Assembly: GCA_964020085.1 (NCBI GenBank)
Contig: OZ026600.1
Coordinates: forward strand, 27,491,483-27,555,482
Direction: 5' to 3'
Source: Micromussa lordhowensis
Lineage: Eukaryota; Cnidaria; Anthozoa; Scleractinia; Lobophylliidae
DNA length: 64,000 bases
Below are positions 33,144 through 45,032 of the stretch, piece by piece. Position 1 is the stretch's first letter; every line of letters begins with the position of its first letter. The notes under the pieces are model-generated. The model did no database searches. It saw only the letters and a program-made list of their open reading frames with translations, and was not told where the DNA came from. Both the position numbers and the translations under genes were made by a program.

Positions 33144-36100
33144 ACGAAGTCTTATTACCAATTAATCATAAAAATTACAATTTCCGAGAAAAGAAGAATT
33201 GCCAAGTTATGAAAGAAAGGGAAAATTTACATTAAAATACCGACAACGGAGAAGTAAATGGTTTCATGTCGCTCTGAAATTGAGATTGGTTGATTTCAAC
33301 TACATGCACTTTGAAAGTGATTGGTTGATTTAAACCACAACTTTGAACGTGATTGGCTTATTGAACTGTCCAATAACAAACTGTCCGATAACAAACCGCT
33401 GTCCGATGACAAACTGTCCGATAACAACTTGGCATGTGAATTAGTGGAAAATAGGAGTTTTTTAAACCAATCACAATCGAGGAAATTGTAATTTTTATGA
33501 TTAGAGGTCGAAATAAGAGCCTGTATGGTTTCAAGTTTAGAACGAAAAATATTTCTGTTTTCCTTTGAAAAGCCACGATAAAGTTCGAAACCTCTTTAAG
33601 TGGTGTCCTTTTTATGTCGCCGAGACGCTTGTGTATTTTGACGCGTACCATCTCTCTGCTCTGAAGATTCCAGAATTTATTTTTTATGAATTGTGCCAAA
33701 GGCTGTGACACTATTGTTTTGTTTAAATTGAACCTTCAACTTGGTTACAATTCTCACCAACAACCAGAAAAATGGTCTAAGATTTTGAAACCATATATTA
33801 AAACCATCTGTAAGTGGTAGTAAACGTTTTATGCAACAATTTGTTGCCATCTAAATTGGCCCTCTTTTACTCTGCTTTTTAATGTTAGTAATAGGTAATG
33901 AAAGTAATGTATTCACAGATGGTCAAATGTAGTAGTAGTAATACACCACTTCAGCAAAATGTCGTAGCACTTGAAAACATCCTCTGTAAATTGATAATGT
34001 TTAGATTTAGGCCGGACTAAAAGAGTATCTCCTGGGCCAGGTTGTTCAGAGCTCGATTAAGCTAACCCAGGTTAAGGTAGAATTTTGATTTGAGTTTTGT
34101 AACTTTGCAGTGAGGTTTTCTGTATGATTGGCTATTCGTTTCAAAATTACAACAGGATATACACGGGTTTCTCTGCCACATAAACCTGTTTACATGTTGT
34201 TACTTATGGGCTTTATACCCATTTTTAAATGACCATATACACTGTATTTGCGTAAACTCAAGCATGGGGATATGCGAAATGAATGCCCAAATATACATGC
34301 CCTACAAGGACCCATGCGTGCTAAGATGTGCGTATATGCAGGTCTCACAAATTACGTTGAATATGCCAGCATGAAAAGGGGCCTTTGGACAGAATGGCTC
34401 TTGGTGTATGATAGCAAATATGAAAATTACTTTAACTACAAATCGTCAATATGGCAATATGGCTTCTGAACAACCCAGCCCTGTTTACATCAAGTTAACC
34501 TGACATGAGCCTGCGATCCAATTAAAAACTAGCACTTGGTCGGTGGTCATTTAAAAAACCTTCAATGAGCTCTAAACTTGAGCCGTGATATGGTCATGTG
34601 ATACTGGCCAGCAGATACCTTGTTTTGGCAGATGTCAATTTATTGACATCTGTCAAAACAAGTTATCCACTGGCCAGTATCACGTGACGATAACATGGAT
34701 GTCCAGTTTCAAAGAAGGACGCTATAAACCAATGGTGCATGTCTCTGTCAACCTTATAGCTGGAGTATGGCTGCCATCTTGTGCAACTCGTTGTCGTCAT
34801 TTTGCATGCGCACCCATGACAACACTGCTAGTCATGCTAGCCATGGGAAAGTCAATTCACAGGTTTCCGTTTCTTTCCTATGAGTATGGGGCTCCGCCGG
34901 AGCTACACTGTCTATTAAATACTGATTGGTAAAAATATGAAATAAGGTGATTCAGCTAATATGAATATATTAATGAAATAAATTGATTCAATAAGTATAC
35001 TTGTATTCTTCACTATCAGGTAAATTTGAACAGACCATGCCCATTTTGGCCAGATGATGGTGCTTGTGCACTAAGAGACTGTTCTGTGGCTCCTTGTAAA
35101 GAGGTATGTGATAATTCATAATGTCATTGTCAATGTGATGTGATGTGATGTGCAGTTGCTGGGCTGGGTAACCAGGTTACCAAGCCCAATAAATGTAGAC
35201 TATAATATATACATGCCAATAGCTGAACATCAGAAGAAATAAATCGACAAGTAATTTACTAAAATTATGACATACTGTACAGTATGTTTACAGGCAAGGG
35301 TTCAGACAAACTAGTACTAAGTACTATCACATATCTAATTTTATATTTATTAATCAAGTACACTTTGTACATGTAATTACAGTACTGTTAATTGTTTTCT
35401 TCAAAAAGGAAATAATCCTCTTATTATGACACACTTAAATATAAGAACAAAACTAAGTACAAAAATCACAGTACACGTACAAGTACATGTATCTGTTAAA
35501 GTATTTCCTTATAGCAAACTTGGACATACTGTAACCATCCCCATCTATATCCAACAAAATGGCCATTAATCTCCAGTAAAACAAAACTTGTATGACATGT
35601 ACACCAAACACCAGGGCTGTACTACAAATATCAAGACTTATTTAATTATTTGTTTGACACCTTTTTTGCAAGTGGAAGAATCTTTGGCTTGATACATGTA
35701 GATCGATGTTCATGTGCAATTCTCAATGTGTTTGCTCCATTTTTCAGGATGAACTTCCAGAAGGCATAAAAGCTGAGGTATGCTCCCTTACATGTGGATT
35801 TGTTTTACAATTAATTTTTATTGAGACTTTAAGCCAAATCAGAATTTCTAAAATTTGTGCAGTGTGCATATTTTGTTATCCCTAATTTACATATATATTC
35901 TCTTCTTTTGTTTTCTTTTAAAATAACAAAAGAAGAAAAAAATAGAGTTTAAAAGGCATGGCCAATTGCACTAATTCTTGAAACTCTGATTTGGCTTATT
36001 GCAGAGCTGAGTAGTAGTGGCCTAGATGGTGAACCAAATCAATAAAAAAACAGTAATCATATAATTAAACAAATTATTAGTCATGTCAGCTAGTCAATAG

Positions 36101-39100
36101 CAAACCATAAAGTTGTAGTTTTACTGTGTGCTTTTAAGTGTGTTCATGCACATCTGATCATCTATCACCTTCACCTGAACATAGATTTAAAGTGCCTATA
36201 ACCCCCAAAATTTTTTTTCGTTTCCTGAAATCTTTATATGGAATTAGGAAAAATGCCGCAAAAATTTTTGCAATTGATTAAAACCCGAATTTTTTATGAA
36301 TTTTTAAAGTGAGCGTTCTTTGTAGCACGACCGAGCAAAGCGGAGAATGGGACTAGTGACGTCATTCCAGGCCTTTGCTCACATCGCTTCGGTTATTGTC
36401 CTTGTATTACGGTTCGGTGTTTTCAGCGTTCAGTATTTTGTTGAAAGAACGTTTATTCAACTGAAAAAATACGTAATAATCACATTAATTGAGAATGTCG
36501 TCCAGCGATACTAGCTTGATTCAAGCTTGGAATTCCGAGGCCTTAGAAACGGAGGTAGAGTACGACTTAGAAGTCGAGGTGTGATCAAACGCGAGCGAAC
36601 AAGAAGACAACAAAGATATGAACCAGAAGATGTCTACGCATCAAGTGGCTCCGATACATGAACTGCTGCTTGCGGTCTTGCTTCTGTAGCAATCAGTACA
36701 ACGGTTGAAAAAGTGGCCTGCTCCCTGCTTTTTCTACGACGTTTCGCCACAGGTTCGACTTGCGAGCTTCGAGCGTTGTGTACACAAGTTTCCGGACTTT
36801 CCAAAGCGTCTTTCTTTCTCTGTCGTAAACAAGAAGGCGATTAAAGGCCTGGAATGACGTCACAAATCGCGCTATACCCAGACTTCTTTAAGCGATTCTG
36901 CTGCTCGGTCGATTTTTGAAAAAGTGCGCTTTTTACGATCTTTAAAAATTCATAAAAAATTCGGGTTTTAACCGATCGCAAAAATTTTGGCGGCATTTTT
37001 CCTAATTCCATGCAAAGATTTCACGAAACGAAAAAAAGTTTTGGGGGTTATAGGCACTTTAAGATAAAGAGGGTTTATATTGATTTGGTTTTGCATTTTT
37101 TATGCTTAGCGATTGGCTTTAAAAACTCATGTCACTTTGTCATCCTACTGTATAAGAAAACAAGTACCGGTACATTTAAAACCAGTTGCATACCTTTTCC
37201 TGCATTTTACATTGGTTATAATTATTTCTTTGCTTTGAGTGTTGTTTTGTTTCATTTGTCTACTGGATTGCCTGTGTAATTCTTGATTAGCCAGAGTGAT
37301 TACTTTGGTTGAAAACTGCTCGAAAAGCAGAGTTTGAACTACATGTACATGTAATTTAGATCATGTTTAAATATTATTCTCTATTACTCTGCTATAATCA
37401 CTTATGCAAGCTGTTGGTTTAGTTCTTCTTTGACTTCCTGTTGGCTTTGAATCAACTGTAATCTAACTTGTAACAGGGGCGACGGCAAGCTAATAGGAGT
37501 GGTAACCGTAAGGGTGGCATGCATAAAACGCAATCAGATAGTAAGGTAATTTAAAGTCTTGATTGTAAGAGACCTATTTTTCTTAAACATTGTAAGATTA
37601 TTAGTACACAGTCTAAAGTACTAGATCAGAAAATATAAAATGCATTTCTGTAAATTTATACATGTATGCCACTTATTAAACCATTTAAATACTGGCAGAT
37701 TTAAACGTGTAAAGTAACTTTCTCGTACACTTGGTCTTAACGTTTTCTGTTAAACCCCAGTGTCTTTTATATTCAGGAATTCCTTTGGAGTTGGACGATG
37801 TCTAATTGTTCCTGAATGACAAGTCATGTCTACAGATCATTAAAGGCACTTTGCCAACTGTGATTGATTAAATATTACTTGTACGGTGGAATCTCGATTT
37901 AACAAACCTCTATATAATGAAGTCCTATTACTGCAGTAATAGTGAAATATATATGGAAAAGAACCTTGATACAACATAACCTTGTTATAGCGAACATATT
38001 TTGCCAGTCCTCTAGCCCTTCGTTAAATTGAGGTTCCACTGTAGTAGTCCCCCTGAAATTATTACATGTATTAGTAATTTTAATGATATATTTGGATTAA
38101 ATTTTAAAAAAAAGCTTCTATTATTAAACATGAAAATATAATAGGTTAAAAGGTAAAAATTAAAGATGTTACCCAGAAGGTTACCCACAATTTGCTTAAT
38201 CTGTTCATACATGTAATACATGTAATTGGGATTACTTTGTGATAAAAGCAAGACATCAAATGTTTCCATGGTTTATCAGCGCTGTCAATCATGCAGGATG
38301 TTAAACGAGCACAGCAAGCGAACATCCTTATGTGGTTTACCTGCTGTTGAACTATAGATTTAAGTTGTTTATTGCTTTTTACAAATTCATACATTGACAT
38401 ATTCTACTTGCTATGTTTCTAATCTCTTCAGGAAAGAAAGGGTGAAACTTGTCAGTCGTCGGACAGTGAAGCTGTTCTGAGTGAAATTGACAACACCATA
38501 AGGTAATAAACCTTTCACGACTTTAGCACAACTCAGTCTCAATTACAAAATGTTAATTCTTCCTTCTGACAGTCAAACAGTTTTATTAATGTCAGTTCTG
38601 AGAAATTGGTGTTAGATCAAGACAATATAACTTAGTTGATGATTTTCTTTATTCTTGTCACCTGTGGCGTGATAATGTTCATGTATTGGTATTGAAATGA
38701 GAAATTAGATTTTGATCACTCATGGGATTTAAAGGGCTAACATTATTAGTATTTAGTCTCCATAGTCTAACAATGCTGCAAATGGTATTTATTAAAATTA
38801 CCTTTGCTCTATGATAGAGCAAAGGTAATTTTAATAAATACCATTTGCAGCATTGTTAGACATACTGTATGATGCAGAACTCGCATTGACATTTAGATGT
38901 GGGAGCTAGGGGACTGGGGGTCAATTTAGCAGAGGAAGGGGACTACTGTCAGTAATTAGAGGAATATGGTAATAAGGTCTTACAATCGACAGTGAATTCT
39001 GTTGCCAGTGTCTACAAAATAGTTTGCTAAATGTATTTGTTTCTCTATAGTGATAAAGATAAACAAGCATTTGAAGCCTGGCATGCTCACGATGACGCTG

Positions 39101-42100
39101 AAGATAACTTCTGTGAATTAGATGGTGAGTGGGAATCTCCTATCTACAGTAGTAGTGTTGCCCATGCAGAGAGTGACAGATGTGGAGGGAGACCGAACAG
39201 CCAGAGGAGGGATACAGAATGGACTATCCAGTTGAAGGGCTGCTTCTGGATCCAGATGGAGTACCTGGCCAGGGACAGAGGGGATTGGAGGAGTTTTGTT
39301 GATGGCCTGTGCTCTGAAATGGAGTAGACAGGCTTCAAATCAGATCAGATCAGATCATTGTTAAGGTGGCTCGAAACAGTTTCCAGTACTTTCCAAGACT
39401 TTAAGGTGGCTCTGAATCCCCTTCGCAGAATTTTTTTAAACTTTGCAAAAAGTTGCATCTTATCATGGCTGATTACAATTCGATAATAAATAATTGGGGT
39501 CACCCAGCTCATTTTTGAGTTATAAGCGCTTAAAGCTAAAATTAAGGGTGTTTTTAGCAGGTCATATTATTGCTATGGTAACCTTTTGAGCCACAAAATT
39601 GACAGCAACATGTTTACCAATGACTGGGCAGTTTTTTGATACCGTGATTTTGGCATCAAGCGATATAGAGTGGGTATAATGACCCATCAAAATATTTATA
39701 AGTCTTGGAAAGTACTGGAAACTGTTTCCAGCCACCTTAAAATGGGACATGTATTCCTACAGAAATTATTGTATTTGCTTGGAGGTCATTAATCTCACTA
39801 TTCGTGTACTTACACACTCTGTTATTCAATGTGTACATCACTGCATCATTAATTTTCATTCATTCATAACACTGTCAATCTGTTTCAACCTGCAGATGAG
39901 TCATCTTCTGGAATGGAGTATGTGGACCTGCTGCGAAACCCAGAGAAATTCACTGGATATGCAGGCTTCTCTGCTCAACGAATATGGAACAATATTTACA
40001 AGGAAAATTGCTTCAAGTAGGTCATCCCAAATCTTTTTTTTTTTGCTAGAAAGAAATTCAATTGTCACGATTAGTTTTTGTTGTTGCTTATACATGTAGG
40101 CTGTCGTTGTCGCCAGCACTATTTCTTTTTAAAGGTTTTCTGTTCTTTCAGACCTGTATCTCCCTATGGCAAGACCTATGCAGTGGTAACATCAAAAAAT
40201 GTTAACAGTAAGTAATATTATAGCTGGCGATTTACAAAGCCTGCCAGACTGCTGAGGCAGGTGCAAAGCCATATTGACACCACTGTAATGTAAACAGAAG
40301 TGGACTGTTCTTTTCTAGAAATGTGTCTTGAGAAGCGAGTGTTCTATCGCATGATGTCTGGACTCCATGCTAGCATCAACATCCATCTGTCGGCACTGTA
40401 CCTCTTTAAAGGTAAGACTTAAGGACTGATGAATGCTTGATTCTCCCAAGCATAAGGTCTTCGTGACATTCTTTAAATTTCCTGAAAGGAAGATCAGCAA
40501 ATCCATTACCCTTTAAAATTAATGTAGGATTGCAATTTAGTTTTAGATTTCTGTCTTTCTAAACTACCATCTTAGCCATTAAATGAAAATTTTATTGTCC
40601 TTTAATAGTTATCGTACTGTCATTCCACCACCGCTTTACGCTATAGGTACAGCTGTAAGTAAGGTCAAATCATGCTGTTTAATTGTATTTGACGATTAGA
40701 AAACTGTTTTGTTAGGTAATGGTTTCACGAAACCAAGATGGGGTTTAAACTTTGAAGAGTTCAGAAGAAGGTTTGATCCTGAAACTACAAATGATGAAGG
40801 TATTTAATGTTGTTTTTATATGCACGTATTTGCACAGTATCTACTTAGTAACACTGCTGCAATCTAAACACGCCTGTCGACAAACGAGAGAGTATGTACA
40901 ATGTAGTATCTCAGTTATTATTTTATAAAAGACCTGTACTATCAGTTAAAGCTAGACTTCATCTTGCACCTTTCTACTGGTCCTTAAAATGATGGCAGGT
41001 CCAACATGGTTGAAGAATCTTTACTTTGCCTACACTGTTGTGCTGAGAGCCATTATCAAGGCAGCACCGTTCTGGGAGCTAGAGCAGTTCTACACTGGAG
41101 ACTATGAAGATGACCTACACGTACAGGAACTTGTTCAAGCTCTGCTGGCCAAGTCAAAGTAAGTGTTTTTTTTTCCTTTCAAAAAAGAAAGCTAAGTCTG
41201 TTGTAGTCCTAGGGTTAGGAGATGTCAGGTGGCTTCTAACTTAGCCACCTCTATCTGGATATTGTTACGTGATTAGCTCTCAAAATATTGGACGGACAAT
41301 CAGTGAGGAGAAAAAATGTTATAATCTTGCTACATGCCAATGTGCGCTCTGTTGCCTGTTACAGAACCTGCCCAAGCACTTTTGATGAGAAGCTAATGTT
41401 TACAGACCCAGCAAGTGCCAAGATTCTGAAGGTAATGATATCCGCATCCAGCAATTGCATTTAAACCTTCAGTTCTGTAGGTAGACAACCTTGGGACTTA
41501 CATTACTTGCAAAAAAGTTTGGACGATTTTAATTTCGGACAAGAAGGGTAAATTTTTAAGCGTCCGAAATATTTACAGTACAGTATAAAACTTTGAAATA
41601 GCTCCAAAGCCGCTAGTTTCCTATATGGATAGAACTCTAGCAGGCGAGTGCTTCCTGCCTCAGTCAGGGAAAAAAGTGCTCATGATCAAACCTTGTAATG
41701 TTATTCTGTTTGCCTTTTGCTGTGTAGGAAGAGTTCAAGCTTCACTTTAGGAATATTTCTCGTATCATGGACTGTGTTGGCTGTGACAAGTGTCGATTGT
41801 GGGGCAAGGTTCAGGTAGGCTCTCTTCTCTAAGTTGCTTTCCTATAACAACGCCAAATACTTGAGAGCCAACCCCCCCCCCCCACCCTCCCCACCCTCCC
41901 TTGGATGTTTACATGTTCCCACGATCCCTTAATCTTTTAGAATTTGATCCCTTGTTTCCTAATACCCTCTGTTCCCTAAGAATATCCCCTGTGCCCTAAA
42001 AATAAATGCTCCTGCTCCCATTTTCCCCGAAACCCCTGGGAGAGGGGCTCACTTGACTTTTCCACTGCCCCTGAGCCTGGTATCTGACCCCCCATCCTGA

Positions 42101-42889
42101 TCGGCCACTTCACTCTCGGCCAGTTCCTTCTTAGCCCTTCCAGCCGCGGTCAGACCCTTCCAGCCGGAGCCTGTTCACAAGCTACTTCTCAATCTGCCTC
42201 CAGATGTGGCCTGCCTTGTCCACCCTGTCGAAATACAGTGTGGTTGCCTTGAGGGGTAAGGAGGGAGGGCCGATACAATCGGACCTCTCCCCTGTGAATT
42301 CACATGTTTTCTTTATTTTATGCTCGTGACAACTAAATTTACGTCTTTCTCGTTTGATTTTATTTCTTGTATTATTTTAACAGGTTCAAGGACTCGGTAC
42401 CGCCTTAAAAATTTTATTCTCTGGTCACGAACTCGACGACGGAAAATTCAACAAAAGCAGTCATTTTCACCTCAAAAGAACAGAAATCGTCAGTCTGTTC
42501 AACGCCTTTGGAAGGTAACAGAAAACTGTTTGTTAATTTACTTGAAGTTTTATCCGGTCCTGTTTATATATTTTTCTTGACATTTTTACAGGTTGTCCAG
42601 CAGTATAAATTATCTGCAGACGTTCAAATCAATGGAGCATGGGTAAGAGTTTTCATGACATTATATTTTGTATTTTGTATTTCACATTTGTCAGTACACA
42701 TATATCATTTTCTATTTCACGTTTCACATTTTCACATCCCTCGTGTCACATAGTGTATTCATCATATCGTATCTCACATTTCCCGAGTTACTTTCCAACT
42801 GAAATTTAAGGAAATTTTGCGAATGGTAAAAAATCACCGAATCACTTAGTCACTCGATTACTTTCCATTTTCTTTTCAGGCACAGATAA
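30184..42889 (+). CDS. ERO1: ERO1, endoplasmic reticulum oxidoreductin 1
   Basis: ER-lumen FAD enzyme that reoxidises PDI with O2. Exons, all GT-AG and in phase: 30184-30276, 32111-32227, 35020-35103, 35748-35777, 37477-37545, 38432-38502, 39051-39124, 39896-40016, 40152-40207, 40319-40411, 40716-40799, 40999-41158, 41365-41431, 41728-41814, 42384-42514, 42592-42642, 42880-42889. This gives 465 aa (human ERO1A is 468). Signal peptide at about 1-22. CFC at 28-30; shuttle cysteines C86-x4-C91 plus C96 ([11 protein letters not shown]); regulatory-loop cysteine at C138; active site C389-x2-C392-x2-C395 (MDCVGCDKC) next to the FAD-site segment [11 protein letters not shown]. The loop from exons 4-6 is basic ([12 protein letters not shown]), unlike vertebrates. 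Exon 4 is only 30 nt. If the last donor is ignored, translation stops at 42646 two residues earlier. LINE and MITE debris follows exon 7. Confidence 0.95.
32405..32520. repeat. AATCCCG-rich repeat in ERO1 intron 2
   Basis: Reiterated AATCCCG / ATCCCGACCGG motifs over about 110 bp, ending in GATCCCGGTCATATTTT. Probably part of a dispersed element. Confidence 0.45.
33018..33161. mobile_element. Fold-back MITE
   Basis: The arm GGTAATACGACTGAGTGGAG plus CCAATTCGGTCTGTAATCAT pairs with its near-complement ending TCTTATTACC around a short loop (GACCGCGCAGCGG). A related sequence (ACGACACGAGGTCCAGTTAC) lies at about 15990 in an SRBD1 intron. Confidence 0.75.
34593..34688. repeat. Imperfect 96-nt palindrome in ERO1 intron 2
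   Basis: Arms of about 46 nt (GTCATGTGATACTGGCCAG...CTGGCCAGTATCACGTGAC) meet at TGACA(T)/ATTTA with about five mismatches. It contains E-box-like CATGTG/CACGTG at the tips. Confidence 0.8.
36191..37058. mobile_element. TTAA-flanked DNA element with protein remnant, ERO1 intron 4
   Basis: Flanked by TTAA (36187-36190 and 37059-37062), with TIRs AGTGCCTATAACCCCCAAAA. About 200 bp of each arm is complementary (GCCGCAAAAATTTTTGC, CATTCCAGGCCTTTG). The TTAA duplication is typical of piggyBac-type insertion. The interior near 36495-36660 has a short frame ([16 protein letters not shown]) and [14 protein letters not shown], resembling transposon-associated ORFs of cnidarians, broken by stops. Confidence 0.75.
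37884..38041. mobile_element. TA-flanked Tigger/pogo-like MITE
   Basis: The left end CGGTGGAATCTCGATTTAAC and the right end (reverse complement CAGTGGAACCTCAATTTAAC) are TIRs flanked by TA. It is 158 bp with no coding capacity. It has the same general design as the elements at 44351-45032 and 51214-51642. Confidence 0.8.
38765..38861. repeat. Perfect 97-nt palindrome in ERO1 intron 6
   Basis: The 48-nt arms (38765-38812 and 38814-38861) are exact reverse complements around a single G at 38813. The arms start GTCTAACAATGCTGCAAATG. Pairing ends sharply on both sides. Confidence 0.95.
39140..39327 (+). pseudogene. Non-LTR retrotransposon C-terminal fragment
   Basis: The frame reads [20 protein letters not shown] then [17 protein letters not shown] and stop. 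The DR..WR.FV..LC ending is typical of LINE ORF2 C-termini. It begins about 20 nt after ERO1 exon 7 and reads in the same frame as the unspliced exon, but the exon ends at a clear GTGAGT donor. Confidence 0.55.
39365..39736. mobile_element. TTAA-flanked MITE, ERO1 intron 7
   Basis: TIRs GGTGGCTCGAAACAGTTTCC / complement GGAAACTGTTTCCAGCCACC, flanked by TTAA at 39361-39364 and 39737-39740. CAGTACTTTCCAAGACTT is repeated in both arms. A diverged internal copy is at 52370-52640. Confidence 0.85.
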
Positions 42890-42899
42890 CAGCGAGCTT

Positions 42900-44350
42900 A
42901 CGGTGGCCTGTTACCATCGAATGATTTCGGCCTAGATTCATGTTGGAAAGAAAGAGGCGACTAAAAGTAAAACCTAGATAAAGAAAAAGAAACCTTTTGA
43001 TGCAATTTATGTTGACTGCACAGAAGTTCGATTGCAACGTTGGTTACACTTGTGACCCTTATTATGATAGCAGATAGTTTTAGTCAGAAAGCCTTGGAAG
43101 TCTAAGATTTGTTGCCAGAACTTTTAAGTTACTACACAAATTAGGCGATTTCTAATGAAATGCCTGTGAAAGTGGAATTTTTAAAAGTAATATAAGTGAA
43201 GTTAATCACCAGACAGATGATTTTATAGTAAAAGAAACTGTATGTGCTGTCTGTTGTCATTGGTAATGAACGTGTTTGGATTCGTTGTATTAAGTCATTA
43301 GTATTTCAGTGTTGTAAATAGTCTAAGTAACGGATTTTGTGAATCTCGGTGTGCTCTTTCTGATTATGTGGATCAATAGTTGCTAATCCCATAATTCACA
43401 GACTCGTACCTAGTCCTTCACGGTATGAAATCAGGCAATGAGAGTGCATTCGACGCCGTCACTTTAATATATATACCTTAAATAATTCCACCAGCTGTCT
43501 TTCAACCTCTGTCTATTGCTAAAATCAACATTTTTCATCAACAACCGAGGTTTTACAGGCAGATACGCATTGTGTCAAAGTCCATGCCAGTGAAGGGGTC
43601 CCCTGTACAAACAACTATTTGTTGATACGTTGCGTGCCGGCAGCCTTATTCTCACAGCGTAAAAGCTACGTAAAAGCATATATTTTTTTGCGTACATTAT
43701 TCTAAGCTGGAAGCACAAATATAAGCAAACATTTGCAATCGCGTGCTCGTTTATCGTAAACAAACTCCTTGCGACAGATTCGAGTATTTCCCTTGATGAA
43801 TACAGCAGACAGTATTAACGTAATTTCAGGCTCACTCTTATGGATCTTGCCTTCAGAGTACTTTTCCACCGATTCCAAACAATATTCGAGCGGATAAAGA
43901 CAACTATCTGTCGCGACTGGAACTAATCAACAAATGCAATAAAAATATAGCTGTTCCCAAAGCCAGGGCGAGTCAAAGTCGTGTTCGTTAACATATAAAA
44001 TAAACAGAGACAATTCCCTCAGATTTCGATAAATGCTAGCGTGGAAGTGTTTAAATTCACCAATATCCAAGGCTGAGAGCACAAACTAGCGAAGCATAAG
44101 GTGACTGAATGGAAAGATCCAGCAAAAAGACGAGCTCACATGGCCTGCTCACGTGTTCGCCACAATCTCTGATCACATATCTTAGCAACGGTACCAGATT
44201 ACTGGCCGTGGCATGTCCCTGCAAAAATCAAGCGGGGTGGCTATTTTGGTGTCCAATTTCCGCATATAACCGTGCACAGGTTAACCAACTCAGAAAAGCC
44301 ACAGGTAAAAATTAGGCTTGCGTCACCAATCTACTGGCATGATGTCATTA
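42900..44350. other. ERO1 3' UTR and intergenic DNA
   Basis: No further coding exon is recognised. AATAAA occurs near 43938 and 43997 as a possible late polyadenylation site. The ORFs here have no recognisable similarity. Confidence 0.35.
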
Positions 44351-45032
44351 CAGTGGAACCCGGTTAATATGGACACCAACGGGATATGTCTAGTGTCCGT
44401 ATTATCCGGATGTCCGTATAAAGCGGGCTCTCAGAGAAAACGTCAGGGACATATGTACGAGCGGAGGATGGTACAGCTCGCAGCAAGCAAACAACGTCAA
44501 AGAGGAAGAAGGCTAAGAGCAATGACTACAACAAAAAGCCAAGGAAGTGAAACGTGTGTAACAGGAGGCACAAAACTTTATTAAGGCGGGGGTAAACCCG
44601 AATTGAAGTGAAATTTTCGTAAGTTTAAAGAGAGGTTGAAAGGGAAAAAAAGGGTTATGGAACACCACCAGACAGTTGCCCGACCGCACAATGGCACCCC
44701 AGGTTGTTGGGCAACTGTTTGGAATGTATGTACCAATTTTTAATTTCAAACTCTAATTTTAAAACAACAACAAATCTTCAAAATTTCCTATTTCCATCAA
44801 TTTTACTAATCCTTTGAGAAAAACTATTTCTCTCCAAATATACCAAAAAATCCGTAAAATGGGGTTGAATAGTAGGGAAGTTTGTGACTCGGAACACAGA
44901 AAAATGCCCATTGTCTGTATTAACCGGTGTCCATATAAAGTGGGTCAATTTTAGAGAAAATATATGAGCTTTTTGTCGGGACAAACGAAACTGTCCGTTA
45001 TAAGCGGGTGTCCGTAGAGTGCGGTTCTACTG
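44351..45032. mobile_element. TA-flanked Tigger/pogo-like element with a nested TTAA element
   Basis: The outer ends CAGTGGAACCCGGTTAATAT and (reverse complement) CAGTAGAACCGCACTCTACG are flanked by TA. Subterminal motifs GTCCGTATAAAGCGGG and GTCCGTTATAAGCGGGTG repeat inverted. Between about 44577 and 44860 lies a copy of the element at 57155-57571, joined directly to host-element sequence at its right side. Confidence 0.7.
44577..44860. mobile_element. TTAA-type MITE, copy 1 (nested)
   Basis: Starts TTAAGGCGGGGGTAAAC and is almost identical for about 260 bp to 57155-57425, sharing GGCACCCCAGGTTGTTGGGC and CTTTGAGAAAAACTATTTCT. Its right terminus is missing. Confidence 0.85.

Noticed and set aside
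39031..39327. Extended ERO1 exon 7 reading into 39327
   Set aside because: A GTGAGT donor at 39125 restores the ERO1 frame at exon 8; the read-through tail is LINE-like.
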